This document shows, one piece after another, positions 1 to 6,983 of a DNA stretch of 34,515 nucleotides (positions are counted from its first letter, which is position 1; each line of letters starts with the position of its first letter). Origin of the DNA: an uncultured Anaerolineales bacterium (GTDB taxonomy: Bacteria > Chloroflexota > Anaerolineae > Anaerolineales > UBA6663); NCBI GenBank assembly GCA_937952305.1, contig CALFZO010000106.1, positions 1-34,515 of the forward strand, in the 5' to 3' direction. The notes under the pieces are model-generated. The model was not told the DNA's origin. It saw nothing but the letters and a program-made list of their open reading frames with translations, and did no database searches. A program made the position numbers and the translations under genes.

Positions 1-335
1 AAGCGCAAGTGAAGTCGAGTGCAGGAGCCGGCCTTCACGCTTCATCTTCTTTTCGTAGTCGTCAGAGACGGCCAGATGAGAGACTCGCGCTGCCCTTTGT
101 TCTTCCATCGCCGCTGGGCCGTACCAGGAATTGGGGTAAACTCTGCGTCAGCGATCGTAACGGGGCCGGGCGTCGGTGACGTTCTCTGCCGACTCGTGGG
201 CTTTGATGACAGTAGAGATAGACGGCGAAGGTGTTTTACCCATCGCGTCCCGGCGCTGCGCTGAATTCAAGTGGATTAACCCGCCCAGTCCGGCGGAGAC
301 TGCGAGGTCTGACACCCAGTAACTACAGTAATTTC
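1..335. other. Gene-free left edge
   Basis: I see no convincing gene here. The short open frames have no recognisable domain and no start context. The only structured content is the first copy of a diverged 72-bp repeat at 81-152. The stretch probably belongs to the same decayed insertion-sequence zone that continues to about 1.5 kb. Confidence 0.5.
81..152 (+). repeat. Diverged direct repeat, copy 1
   Basis: Aligned by eye with 1066-1137, this stretch matches at 60 of 72 positions with no gaps. The shared core runs from agactc to ctct..cagc. Read on the minus strand, both copies keep a similar open frame (a shared QRRWKN string, then RES), so the pair may be remnants of one coding or leader sequence of a mobile element. 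Copy 2 lies just inside the right end of the 336-1184 element, so copy 1 may mark a second, mostly lost element copy. Confidence 0.6.
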
Positions 336-371
336 CCGCCGGCGGTGTCTATGACCTATTGACACACTCCG
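336..371 (+). repeat. Left terminal inverted repeat
   Basis: It begins ccgccggcggtgtc and includes acacactccg. Its reverse complement recurs at 1149-1184 with four mismatches. It forms the left boundary of the degenerate element. Confidence 0.65.
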
Positions 372-510
372 AACTATGCTTTTTCCACAGCCGCCAGGCC
401 CGCGTCGGTTTGAGTCCGGCCAGCACGCCTGCCGCGATACCCCAGTCCAACGGCAAGCCGCTCGTCCCGACAGGCCTTTGGTCTGCAGGCCCGCCAGCAG
501 CTCACGCCGT

Positions 511-927
511 TCAACCGCGGTTACCGTTTTTTTGCCAGAAACTCCTTGATCCCACATTATCCGACTCGCCAAGCCATTGGGCGACCAGGGCTTGGATATG
601 CCGCACCAGGGGTTCCACCTCCCAGGCGCCCTGGCCCATAAACTGCTGCACGGCTCGGATCAGGTGGGGCTGGGCCCCCAGCAAATTCAGCACCATGGTC
701 TCGATCGTCTTGCATTCCAGGCTCGCCAATTGTCCGCACAGATAGAAGAACGACCACTCACGTTGTTCCCGGCGTTGGAACAGAGCTTGCAGACCACGAT
801 GAAACTCCAGCAGCGCTTCCAGGCTCAACGCGACATCTCGTTTCAGCAACCTGCCCGACGGTTTGCGCCCACTGGCCGGCGGCTTGGTGGAGCTACGGCG
901 TTTCGACGACCGGTTTTTCTGGCTCAT
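511..927 (-). pseudogene. IS701-like transposase, N-terminal fragment
   Basis: The frame encodes about 138 residues. The start at 927 has a purine-rich GGAGAGG seven bases upstream; an in-frame ATG at 942 is the alternative. Residues around FHRGLQALFQRREQ and the following Y..GQLASLE.K stretch, then QQFMGQGAWEVEPLVRH, match the conserved N-terminal pattern of IS701-family DDE transposases, which bind element ends before the catalytic core. The frame stops just where the family would begin its first catalytic Asp block (GS.SF..KNGN is still visible). The rest of the roughly 400-residue protein is missing, so it cannot be active. The family call is by remembered motif pattern; another IS4-like family is possible. 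Confidence 0.5.
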
Positions 928-1065
928 GGCAATCCTCTCCATGCAGAAAGATTGCCGGACAGTCTAAACCTGAAAGTCTCGTACTCAAGCAAAGTCTCGT
1001 TGTAGTACTAACCAGCTCCCGGTAAACAGGTACCGCCGACGAGTTGTTACCGCCCGGCCGATAAT

Positions 1066-1137
1066 AGACTCACGCCGCGCTTGGTTCTTCCACCGTCGCT
1101 GGGTCATACCAGGATTTGCGGTAAACTCTACATCAGC
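1066..1137 (+). repeat. Diverged direct repeat, copy 2
   Basis: This is the partner of 81-152 (60 of 72 identical). It sits within the degenerate IS701-like element, upstream of the transposase fragment on the minus strand and next to the right terminal repeat. Confidence 0.6.
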
Positions 1138-1148
1138 AAGCATGATTG

Positions 1149-1184
1149 CGGAGTGTGTTAATGGGTCTTGGACACCGCCGGCGG
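1149..1184 (-). repeat. Right terminal inverted repeat
   Basis: It is the reverse complement of 336-371 with 32 of 36 matches and marks the right end of the degenerate element. It directly adjoins the IS630-like remnant at 1185. Confidence 0.65.
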
Positions 1185-1493
1185 CTTGGGTAGACCCATC
1201 TCGAAACGCACCGGTGGGCTTGATATGCTTGGTGCAGGACCCGCTGGCGCTGGGCAACGCGCCCAGGTCGGCATGCAGCGCCGCAGCAAGGCCCCGAGCT
1301 CCCCTGGGGCACACCAGTCGGCGGCCACCGGCCCAGGACCACGCGTCGGTGCGGCCGTCTTTGTGGCAGCGGCGCACCCAGTTGTCGCCGGCTGAATCGC
1401 TGACCTGGAGGTCTTGGCGATGGCCGTCAGACTTTGGCCGCCAGCTGTCACCGCGGTAATCACGCGCTTACGCAAAGCGTTGGAGTAAGGCTT
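1185..1493 (-). pseudogene. IS630-like transposase, N-terminal remnant
   Basis: On the minus strand, from 1493 down, the reading KPYSNALRKRVITAV then SLTAIAK matches the helix-turn-helix start of IS630-family transposases (usually a KPYS.DLR.RVV pattern). At about 1405 the homology jumps one frame to VSDSAGDNWVRRCHKDGRTD, the next part of the same domain, so there is a clear frameshift. No DDE catalytic core follows, and the remnant ends at the terminal repeat of the neighbouring element. It is inactive. The motif match and frame jump are seen directly; the family name comes from known IS630 N-terminal features. Confidence 0.55.
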
Positions 1494-1578
1494 GCCCGAA
1501 AGTCTACCCGCTGACCAGCATAAGTCACAGGAGCAGCAGCTCAAAAGAACGAAGCTGCTGCCTGCAACGAGTTCAGCC

Positions 1579-2163
1579 ATGCACCGATTGCTTCTTGAAC
1601 TTCCAACCCGGATCGATTCTGAGCGGCTCTATCTGCGGAGCTATCAAGCCGGTGATGGGCCATGGTACTATCGGATGAGCCAGGCTAACCGCCAGCATCT
1701 GGAACGATACGAAGCCGACAATCCCGCTCGTGGTCTCCAGAGCGAAGAAGAGGCCGAAATCCTGGTTCGCGATTTTGCAGCGGACTGGGTGGCTCGCCGA
1801 GCCTTTTTCCTGGGTGCGTTTCGCCAAACCGACCAGGTGTTTGTGGCCCAAATCTACATTGGAGCCGTAACCTGGGCATTGCCCGAGTTTCAGATCGGCT
1901 ACTTCGTGGACTTCAAGTACGAAGGACAGGGCTACGTGACCGAAGCCGTCAGCGCCAGCTTGGGCTTCATCTTTCGAGACTTGAACGCCCATCGCGTGCG
2001 CCTAGAATGTGACGACACCAATCGACGCAGCAGGGGTGTGGCCGAGCGCTGCGGCTTGATCCAGGAAGGCCACTTGCGCGAGACCAAGCGCAACGCCGAT
2101 GGCACTATCAGTGGGACGTTGTACTATGGGTTGCTCCGGCAAGAATTCACGCGAGCAGGATGA
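1579..2163 (+). CDS. GNAT N-acetyltransferase, RimJ/RimL type
   Basis: This 194-residue protein has the layout of RimJ/RimL-type GNATs, which move an acetyl group from acetyl-CoA to an amino group of a protein or small molecule. Near the N-terminus RIDSERLYLRSY is the usual first strand. In the middle, FQIGYFVDFKYEGQGYVTEA carries the acetyl-CoA pyrophosphate loop in the family's variant form. Then HRVRLECDDTNRRSRGVAERCG gives the typical N..S..V.E..G segment. The ATG at 1579 is chosen because upstream in-frame codons run into the IS630 remnant; no strong ribosome site precedes it. The substrate cannot be told. It is the first intact gene right of the insertion-sequence debris and is less GC-rich than later genes. 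Confidence 0.85.
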   Translation: MHRLLLELPTRIDSERLYLRSYQAGDGPWYYRMSQANRQHLERYEADNPARGLQSEEEAEILVRDFAADWVARRAFFLGAFRQTDQVFVAQIYIGAVTWALPEFQIGYFVDFKYEGQGYVTEAVSASLGFIFRDLNAHRVRLECDDTNRRSRGVAERCGLIQEGHLRETKRNADGTISGTLYYGLLRQEFTRAG

Positions 2164-2176
2164 TCGGACGCCACCC

Positions 2177-2260
2177 GCCCCTGCAGGCGACTGTCCTTCG
2201 TGCTGCCGCGCGCTGCTCGGGCAAGCCCGCTCGGCCGGCGGCCGAAACGCCCCATTAAGC
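2177..2260 (+). repeat. attC-like imperfect palindrome (degenerate)
   Basis: The right arm at 2229-2260 matches the right arm of the site at 5636-5667 in 26 of 32 positions and ends in ATTAAGC, where an attC R-prime box would read GTTRRRY. The left arm starts GCCC...CAGGCG.CTG, close to the start of the 5576 site. It lies in the gap directly after a GNAT gene. The conserved first G of the core is A here, so if it was a recombination site it is probably decayed. Confidence 0.4.
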
Positions 2261-2330
2261 CTAGCCGGGCATTAGACAGCGCGCCCATAGTCCACGTTAT
2301 TTCTAACAACCACTATTACAGGACGGCGGC

Positions 2331-3086
2331 ATGGACACCTGGAAGTTCTACGACATCACTCACCGTGAACACGTGGTATGCAATCCCACGAGCGAAGAAA
2401 AACTGACGCGCCTCGTGGAGCTTCTGCGCCTTCCGACGGGCGCGCCGGTGGTTGACATTGCGTGTGGTAAGGGCGAGTTCCTGATTCGCTTGGCGGAAGC
2501 CTATGGCGCTCGCGGCCTGGGCATCGACATTTCTCCTTTCTTCATCGCCGAGGCAGCGAGAAGGCTCAAAGCGCGGGCACCGAGTGCCGGCCTCACCTTC
2601 ACCCAGATGAACGGCGCGGATTACAAGCCGGACGAGCCGCACAGCCTGGACCTAGCGTCATGTCTCGGCGCCAGTTGGGTCTTCGGAGGGCATGCCAATA
2701 CTCTCGCAGCTCTGATCAGCATGGTGAGGCCCGGCGGCTGGGTGATCGTGGGAGAGCCATACTGGCAGCAGGAGCCTTCAGAGGATTATCTGAAGGCAGC
2801 CGGGTGCGCGCGAGACGACTTCGGGAGCCATGCCTCGAATGCAGAAGCCGGAGAGCGGCAAGGCGCAGAACTCGTTCACACCGTCGTGAGCGACAAGGAC
2901 GACTGGGACCGGTATGAGGGCCTCCAATGGTTCGCGACAGCAGAGTATGCCCGCACCCACCCCGATGATCCGGACTTGGCGGAGGTGGCTGAGCGCATCG
3001 GCAAGGCGAAAGCGGCTTACCTGCGCTGGGGACGCGACACGCTTGGCTGGGCGATCTACATGTTCAGATCGCGCACCGCGTCCTGA
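2331..3086 (+). CDS. SAM-dependent methyltransferase (class I)
   Basis: The 251-residue product is a class I methyltransferase. Motif I reads VVDIACGKGEFLIRLAE (about residues 40-56), followed by the acidic GIDIS at the end of strand two, and VRPGGWVIVGEPYW is the post-motif strand with the PGG turn. Such enzymes transfer the methyl group of S-adenosylmethionine, but the acceptor is not evident. The C-terminal third has an aromatic and charged helical segment (DDWDRYEGLQWFATAEYA) seen in small-molecule methyltransferases of this type. The ATG at 2331 follows AGGACGG, a fair ribosome site. The gene stands alone between two palindromic gaps, like its neighbours. Confidence 0.85.
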   Translation: MDTWKFYDITHREHVVCNPTSEEKLTRLVELLRLPTGAPVVDIACGKGEFLIRLAEAYGARGLGIDISPFFIAEAARRLKARAPSAGLTFTQMNGADYKPDEPHSLDLASCLGASWVFGGHANTLAALISMVRPGGWVIVGEPYWQQEPSEDYLKAAGCARDDFGSHASNAEAGERQGAELVHTVVSDKDDWDRYEGLQWFATAEYARTHPDDPDLAEVAERIGKAKAAYLRWGRDTLGWAIYMFRSRTAS

Positions 3087-3136
3087 CAACGGCGTCGCGC
3101 GCGAGCGGGCGGCGACATCCGGCTGCGCGTAAAAGG
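3081..3136 (+). repeat. Possible attC-like site, weak
   Basis: The gap overlapping the stop codon begins TCCTGACAACGGC, and at 3121 has GGCTGCGCGT followed by aaaagg. The same two blocks (GCCTGACAAGCGG and GACTGCGCGT) bound the next gap at 3941. No GTTRRRY core is present, so this is only a resemblance. Confidence 0.22.
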
Positions 3137-3138
3137 TC

Positions 3139-3157
3139 TCACGCGTCCCCCGCGTGA
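3139..3157 (+). terminator. Short perfect hairpin
   Basis: A 7-bp perfect stem, tcacgcg and cgcgtga, encloses a tcccc loop in the gap between the methyltransferase and the membrane protein. Only a weak T-run (cgtttt) follows some bases later, so it may act as a poor terminator or be part of the gap palindrome. Confidence 0.3.
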
Positions 3158-3205
3158 ATGCGGCCGTTTTGCGCTTTACGCCAGATTACTCAGCGGAGTC
3201 ATCCT

Positions 3206-3934
3206 ATGAACGGCGGTAGAAAAACCGGTCACACTGGGTTAGCCGTCATCGCGCTTCTCTGGGCGGTCATGAGCCCGATCTGTCTTGGATTGGGGCTGTT
3301 CTTTGTCGCATTCTACGACTCCCCAATTGACCCGCGGGCGGGAATGGGTCTGCTCGATTACCTGTTGATCTGGAGCGTCCTGGCTTTTCCCGTCTTCTGC
3401 GTCGTTTCGAGCCTCGCGGTTTGGTTCTTATACAAGAGAAGCACCCGGGCGGCGATCTTCGCCGCCCTGCTTCCGATCATTCCCCTGATCCCGATCTTCG
3501 CCATATTCGGCCGGGCCAACTCAGGACCAACCCCCAATCCCGGGAGTGGTGTTCAGGTGTCCGGGTGTGCGTCCGTTGTCTTCGACGGGGGAGATGGACT
3601 GGAGACCACCGGCTGCGGCACCCTTCCCGCTGGCATGACTGGGTCAGGCACCCTGTCCACGACAGCTGAAGCGCACAACTGGGCCTTTACGGCCCAATCA
3701 GGACAAGTCAGAATCACGCTGAAGAACGATGGCGATTCCTGTCCGCAGGTCATGGTTCTCGATTCCCAAGGCACAATCGCCGATGGATTTGAAGACGAAA
3801 ACAGCCTGCGCCTCTGCCCAAGCGGCATGATCACAACCGGTTTCTTCGAATTTCGCCCGGCCAGCACAGGCGCCTATATCATCCGTGTGTTTAGCCCGGA
3901 GACGCCAGGCACATATTGGATATCCACCGAGTGA
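3206..3934 (+). CDS. Membrane-anchored protein with PPC-like outer domain
   Basis: This 242-residue protein has three hydrophobic segments (about residues 11-36, 50-76 and 82-101), followed by a soluble part of about 135 residues. The soluble part has Cys residues in VSGCASV, TTGCGTL, DSCPQV and LRLCPS, and a beta pattern (AHNWAFTAQSGQVRITLK, FFEFRPASTGAYIIRVFS) like bacterial pre-peptidase C-terminal domains. These are secretion or surface accessory folds rather than enzymes. The ATG at 3206 is preceded by AGCGGAG, which fits a ribosome site; an upstream in-frame start at 3158 would lengthen the N-terminus without support. The role is unknown. The Cys pairs suggest disulfides on the outer face. 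Confidence 0.65.
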   Translation: MNGGRKTGHTGLAVIALLWAVMSPICLGLGLFFVAFYDSPIDPRAGMGLLDYLLIWSVLAFPVFCVVSSLAVWFLYKRSTRAAIFAALLPIIPLIPIFAIFGRANSGPTPNPGSGVQVSGCASVVFDGGDGLETTGCGTLPAGMTGSGTLSTTAEAHNWAFTAQSGQVRITLKNDGDSCPQVMVLDSQGTIADGFEDENSLRLCPSGMITTGFFEFRPASTGAYIIRVFSPETPGTYWISTE

Positions 3935-3940
3935 CACCGC

Positions 3941-3996
3941 GCCTGACAAGCGGTGGCAGACGCCCTGGCTTGCGACTGCGCGTCCCCCTGATGGGA
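3941..3996 (+). repeat. Possible attC-like site, weak
   Basis: Six bases after the membrane-protein stop, GCCTGACAAGCGG starts a partial palindrome (a GCAG.CGC block recurs in both arms) that ends near CCCCCTGATGGG. GCCTGAC is one base from a canonical GCCTAAC box, but no GTTRRRY partner is present. The same start block occurs in the previous gap at 3081. Confidence 0.25.
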
Positions 3997-4007
3997 AGGA
4001 TAGTCCG

Positions 4008-4964
4008 ATGGTCAAGATACGTCCCTTTAGCCCCGCAGATTATCCGGCCGCGGTTGAGATTCACAATAGCCTGGGTGTGGTCTGGCCAGAGCAACCCTCA
4101 ACCGCAGAGGGATGGGCGGAAGTCGATCGCGGCCGGAATCCGAAGTGCAAGTGGCGGCGCTGGGTAGCTGAGAGCGCCGGCGCTGTCCTGGGTTTTGGCG
4201 TCTACTGGCAAAGCGCCTTTGACTATCATCCGCAACGTTTCTATGTGAATGTGGAAGTGCGACCCGAGCATCAAGGCCAGGGCCTCGGGCAACGCTTGTA
4301 CGATATGGTCATGACAGAGTTGGCCTCCCATGAGCCACGGGTACTGCGCGCCAACGCCTTCACAAATCTGCCTGCAGGGTATCAGTTTTTGGCGAAGCAG
4401 GGTTTCCGCGAAGTCTTTCGGGAAACACCCGTACACCTGGATGTACCGGCTTTTGTTCCGGCGCCGTACGCGAACCTCGAGGCTGAACTGCACCGAAGGG
4501 GCATTGAGATCAGGACGCTGCGAGAGCTGGAGGGCGAACTCGGGCGCGATGAGCGTCTTTACGCCTTGTATTGGGAGATCACTGCCGACGTGCCGCAAGA
4601 AGACACTCTCGTCGAACGGCAGCCTTTCGAGGAGTGGCTCAAGTGGGGCCTGAACGACCCGACGATACTTCCCGACGCTTACTTCGTTGCGACGAAGAAT
4701 GGGGAATACATTGGGCTGCGGGAGTTGGGCCAAGACCCGGGCAGCCCAGTGCTTTGCGGAGGACTCCTGGGCGTGAAGCGCCAATATCGCCGGATGGGAG
4801 TTGGCCTGGCACTGCAATTGCGAGGGATCCGATACGCTCAGGCGAAGGGTTTTGCTGTCCTGAAAACGTGCACGGCTATTCAGAACCGGCCCATGCAAGC
4901 GATGTTCAACAGACTGGGCTATGTGCGTGACCCGGAGTGGCAACAGTGCCAGCGAGACCTGTAG
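4008..4964 (+). CDS. Tandem-GNAT acetyltransferase
   Basis: The 318-residue product holds two GNAT domains. The first (about 1-145) begins IRPFSPADYPAAVEIHN and has its acetyl-CoA loop at EVRPEHQGQGLGQRLYD (residues 83-99). The second (about 165-318) has VKRQYRRMGVGLAL (256-269) and then TAIQNRPMQAMFNRLGY. Double GNATs of this layout include mycothiol synthase MshD and several resistance or peptidoglycan-related enzymes. In many, only one half is catalytic; here both loops look intact. ATG 4008 follows GGGAAGGA by seven bases, a good ribosome site. The nearest downstream gene begins 53 bases later, close enough for co-transcription. The substrate is not predictable. Confidence 0.85.
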   Translation: MVKIRPFSPADYPAAVEIHNSLGVVWPEQPSTAEGWAEVDRGRNPKCKWRRWVAESAGAVLGFGVYWQSAFDYHPQRFYVNVEVRPEHQGQGLGQRLYDMVMTELASHEPRVLRANAFTNLPAGYQFLAKQGFREVFRETPVHLDVPAFVPAPYANLEAELHRRGIEIRTLRELEGELGRDERLYALYWEITADVPQEDTLVERQPFEEWLKWGLNDPTILPDAYFVATKNGEYIGLRELGQDPGSPVLCGGLLGVKRQYRRMGVGLALQLRGIRYAQAKGFAVLKTCTAIQNRPMQAMFNRLGYVRDPEWQQCQRDL

Positions 4965-5017
4965 GAACTGTGCTGAAGTGATCAATCGGTCCAGGCCACC
5001 CCGAAGGAGAACACACT

Positions 5018-5560
5018 GTGGCCCACCAATCTCAGCCGCAACCCGAGACGTCTGGGACGCGGGATGCCCGCCGAGCCCTATTAGCGCAGCTCGACGAAGT
5101 CGTGAAAGGCATCATCGGAGCTGTGGAAGAATCGGCCAACCCGGAGACCCTGCCAGTGGACAACTGGACCGCCAAAGACACCCTGGGTCACATAGCCTTC
5201 TGGCACGAGAGTTTCGCGCGCAACGCAAAAGCGCTTGTCGACGGGCGACAGCCGAAGGTGTTGAGCGGCAAATATCCTGACCTCAATCGCCAAGGCGTGG
5301 AACATTCCCGGTCTATGAGCGTGGGCCAGATCGCCGGCCGGATCAAGCGAGCCCAAGCCGTCATCCGGCGGTGCCTAATCCGGATGCCGGCGAATGTGAT
5401 GATCCCGTACCGCCAGGGCTCGCGGGACTACTCACCCGATGAGCATATTGCGATTGTGCGGGATCACATTGTGGCGCATTGGCATCGGATAGAGAAGGCC
5501 GCCCGACGGGAACGCAGACGGTCCAGGGCCGCTGGATCGGCGGCACGGGAGGCACAATAG
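5018..5560 (+). CDS. DinB/ClbS-like four-helix bundle protein
   Basis: The 180-residue protein matches the DinB/YfiT/ClbS-type four-helix bundle. It has LPVDNWTAKDTLGHIAFWHE (residues 45-64), the helix-2 signature with H58 and H63, and DHIVAHWHRIEKA near 149-161 with H150, H154 and H156. These positions usually build a metal or thiol-cofactor site. Family members act in bacillithiol or mycothiol transfer, DNA-damage response, or (ClbS/DfsB) genotoxin self-protection. GTG 5018 is chosen because AAGGAG stands nine bases before it. The Arg-rich C-terminal tail (RRERRRSRAAG) is unusual. Which subfamily it belongs to cannot be settled by eye. Confidence 0.7.
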   Translation: MAHQSQPQPETSGTRDARRALLAQLDEVVKGIIGAVEESANPETLPVDNWTAKDTLGHIAFWHESFARNAKALVDGRQPKVLSGKYPDLNRQGVEHSRSMSVGQIAGRIKRAQAVIRRCLIRMPANVMIPYRQGSRDYSPDEHIAIVRDHIVAHWHRIEKAARRERRRSRAAGSAAREAQ

Positions 5561-5575
5561 CCGCCAGGAGCGGTC

Positions 5576-5667
5576 GCCCAACAGGCGGCTGGCGGCGACC
5601 GGCCTCCGTGTTCACTTCGACAATCTCCGAGGTGTGCTCGGCCGGCGCCTGATGCGCCCCGTTAGGC
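5576..5667 (+). repeat. attC-like integron recombination site
   Basis: This 92-bp gap element has the architecture of an integron attC site. The left end is GCCCAAC (5576-5582, fits RYYYAAC) and the right end GTTAGGC (5661-5667, fits GTTRRRY); the two ends are complementary at six of seven positions. Inside, GGCGACCGGCC on the left pairs with GGCGCCGGCC on the reverse of the right arm, perfectly except for one extra A, like the unpaired base that sets strand choice in attC. It begins 15 bases after the DinB-like stop codon. Its right arm is repeated at 2229-2260. No integrase gene is in the window. Confidence 0.55.
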
Positions 5668-5723
5668 AACCGTAGTTCCAGTGGGCTACTATCCACGTCC
5701 AGAAACGGCAGAGGGATTTGGTC

Positions 5724-6296
5724 ATGGCAGCTGAAGCATTTGACATGTGGGTTGGCGTCCGCACCCGGAACGGGCTCCCGGCTGACGAGGTGATCTCCGC
5801 GCTCCAAAAAGAAATCCGGCGAGGCCACACTGAAAATGCCGCTTTCCTCGCCTATGAAATGCTCACGACCAGTGAAGAGCTGGAAGCCAAGCTCTGGCAA
5901 CGGCTTCAGATTGTCAGCGTCGAGGATGTCGGCTTCGGTCAGATCGACGCTCCCGTTCTGGTCCACACGCTGTATCAGATGCACCACAACTTCCCCCGCC
6001 CGCAGGGCGACCGCTACCTGCTGGCACTCCATGCGGTGCGTTATCTCTGCCGCTGCACAAAAGACCGGTCGAGTGATGAGTTCTTCAACTGGGTAAAATA
6101 CGCCATCGACACCGACGGACAGCGCCCCGTTGTGCCTGATTATGCCCTGGACATGCACACGGCTTCCGGGCGGCAACTTGGGCGGAGCCAGCGCCACTTT
6201 CTCGAACAAGGGGCCTTGGTTGCCCCCGAACTACCCGACCGCGAGACGGTGTATCGCCAGAGATTGCTGGCGCTCCTGGCTGCCAAGGAAGCTTGA
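5724..6296 (+). CDS. RarA/MgsA C-terminal-like standalone protein
   Basis: The 190-residue product resembles the C-terminal, tetramer-forming part of RarA/MgsA, an AAA+ ATPase related to clamp loaders that acts at stalled replication forks. DEVISALQKEIRRGHTENAAFLAYEML corresponds to the family's ISALHKSIRG..A..W segment, and LWQRLQIVSVEDVGFG to its RRL...SEDIG helix. The tail YALDMHTASGRQLGRSQRHF is typical of short bacterial relatives. No Walker A or B is present, so it cannot hydrolyse ATP alone. ATG 5724 has AGAGGGA eight bases upstream. It may modulate the full-length RarA or be an independent adaptor; the function is unproven. Confidence 0.6.
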   Translation: MAAEAFDMWVGVRTRNGLPADEVISALQKEIRRGHTENAAFLAYEMLTTSEELEAKLWQRLQIVSVEDVGFGQIDAPVLVHTLYQMHHNFPRPQGDRYLLALHAVRYLCRCTKDRSSDEFFNWVKYAIDTDGQRPVVPDYALDMHTASGRQLGRSQRHFLEQGALVAPELPDRETVYRQRLLALLAAKEA

Positions 6297-6303
6297 GCGT
6301 TCC

Positions 6304-6373
6304 GCCCAGAGTGCATCGCCAGCCTGGCACCCGCAGGTCCAGGCGCGAACAGCACGCTGGTTCTCGGTTGGGC
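6304..6373 (+). repeat. Possible attC-like site
   Basis: After the RarA-C-like gene, the gap starts GCCCAGA and reaches GTTGGGC at 6367-6373, which fits the GTTRRRY core. A CCAGC block is found at matching depth in both arms. The left box is imperfect, so the call rests mainly on the right core, the spacing of 70 bp and the position just after a stop codon. Confidence 0.32.
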
Positions 6374-6443
6374 ACCGGCGCGGCTTGATCCCCGCCCCAC
6401 CCTGGCGGCCGGCACCGTCCGAGCCTGAAAGCGAGGCGAACGC

Positions 6444-6968
6444 ATGCGCGCGCCCAACCTCACAACCGACCGCCTGCACCTGCGCGAGCTGACCGAAGAC
6501 GACGCCGGCTTTGTCCGGAGGCTGCTCAACGAGCCGGCCTTCCTTCGTTTTATCGGTGATCGGGGCGTCCGCACAACGGCCGAGGCGCGTGACTACATCC
6601 GGCAGGGTCCGATCGCGAGTTACCGGCGCCATGGCTTCGGCCTATATCTGGTTGAGCTCAAAGGCCTCCCCACCGCGATCGGCTTGTGCGGGCTGATAAA
6701 GAGGGACAGCCTGGAGGACGTCGACATTGGCTACGCCTTCCTGCCGGAATTCTGGTCCAAGGGCTATGCGCTGGAGGCGGCTCAGGCCGTGCTGGCCCAT
6801 GGGATCGAAGTCATCGGGCTGCGGCGCATTGTCGCGATCGTGTCGCCGGATAATGAACGCTCGGAGAAGGTGCTTGGCAAACTGGGGCTCCGCTTTGAGC
6901 GCATGCTCACCTGGCCAGATGATGGCTCTGAGCTCAAGCTGTACGGATTAGACAGCCCGGCTACCTGA
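6444..6968 (+). CDS. GNAT N-acetyltransferase, RimJ/RimL type
   Basis: This 174-residue GNAT starts with LTTDRLHLRELTEDDAGFV, the standard RimJ/RimL opening. VDIGYAFLPEFWSKGYALEAA (about 91-112) is the acetyl-CoA-binding block, and SPDNERSEKVLGKLGLRFE the late helix. It probably acetylates an amine on a protein or small metabolite. ATG 6444 is the first plausible start, with a purine-rich GAAAGCGAGG upstream. It lies 15 bases before the AviRa-type gene on the same strand, so the two are likely co-transcribed. Confidence 0.87.
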   Translation: MRAPNLTTDRLHLRELTEDDAGFVRRLLNEPAFLRFIGDRGVRTTAEARDYIRQGPIASYRRHGFGLYLVELKGLPTAIGLCGLIKRDSLEDVDIGYAFLPEFWSKGYALEAAQAVLAHGIEVIGLRRIVAIVSPDNERSEKVLGKLGLRFERMLTWPDDGSELKLYGLDSPAT

Positions 6969-6983
6969 CACACACCCTTTTCT

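Larger units (their letters stand above)
336..1184 (-). mobile_element. Degenerate IS701-like element
   Basis: An 849-bp segment is bounded by 36-bp inverted repeats (336-371 and 1149-1184) that match at 32 of 36 positions by eye. It encloses a broken minus-strand gene whose product resembles the N-terminus of IS701-family transposases. A full IS701 element is normally about 1.4 kb or more, so this copy has lost most of its transposase. No matching short target duplication is visible next to the ends. The right end abuts an IS630-like remnant, so one element probably inserted into or beside the other. Confidence 0.55.

Noticed and set aside
19..264. An 81-codon frame at the left edge
   Set aside because: It has no homology, no ribosome site, and runs antisense through the diverged repeat.
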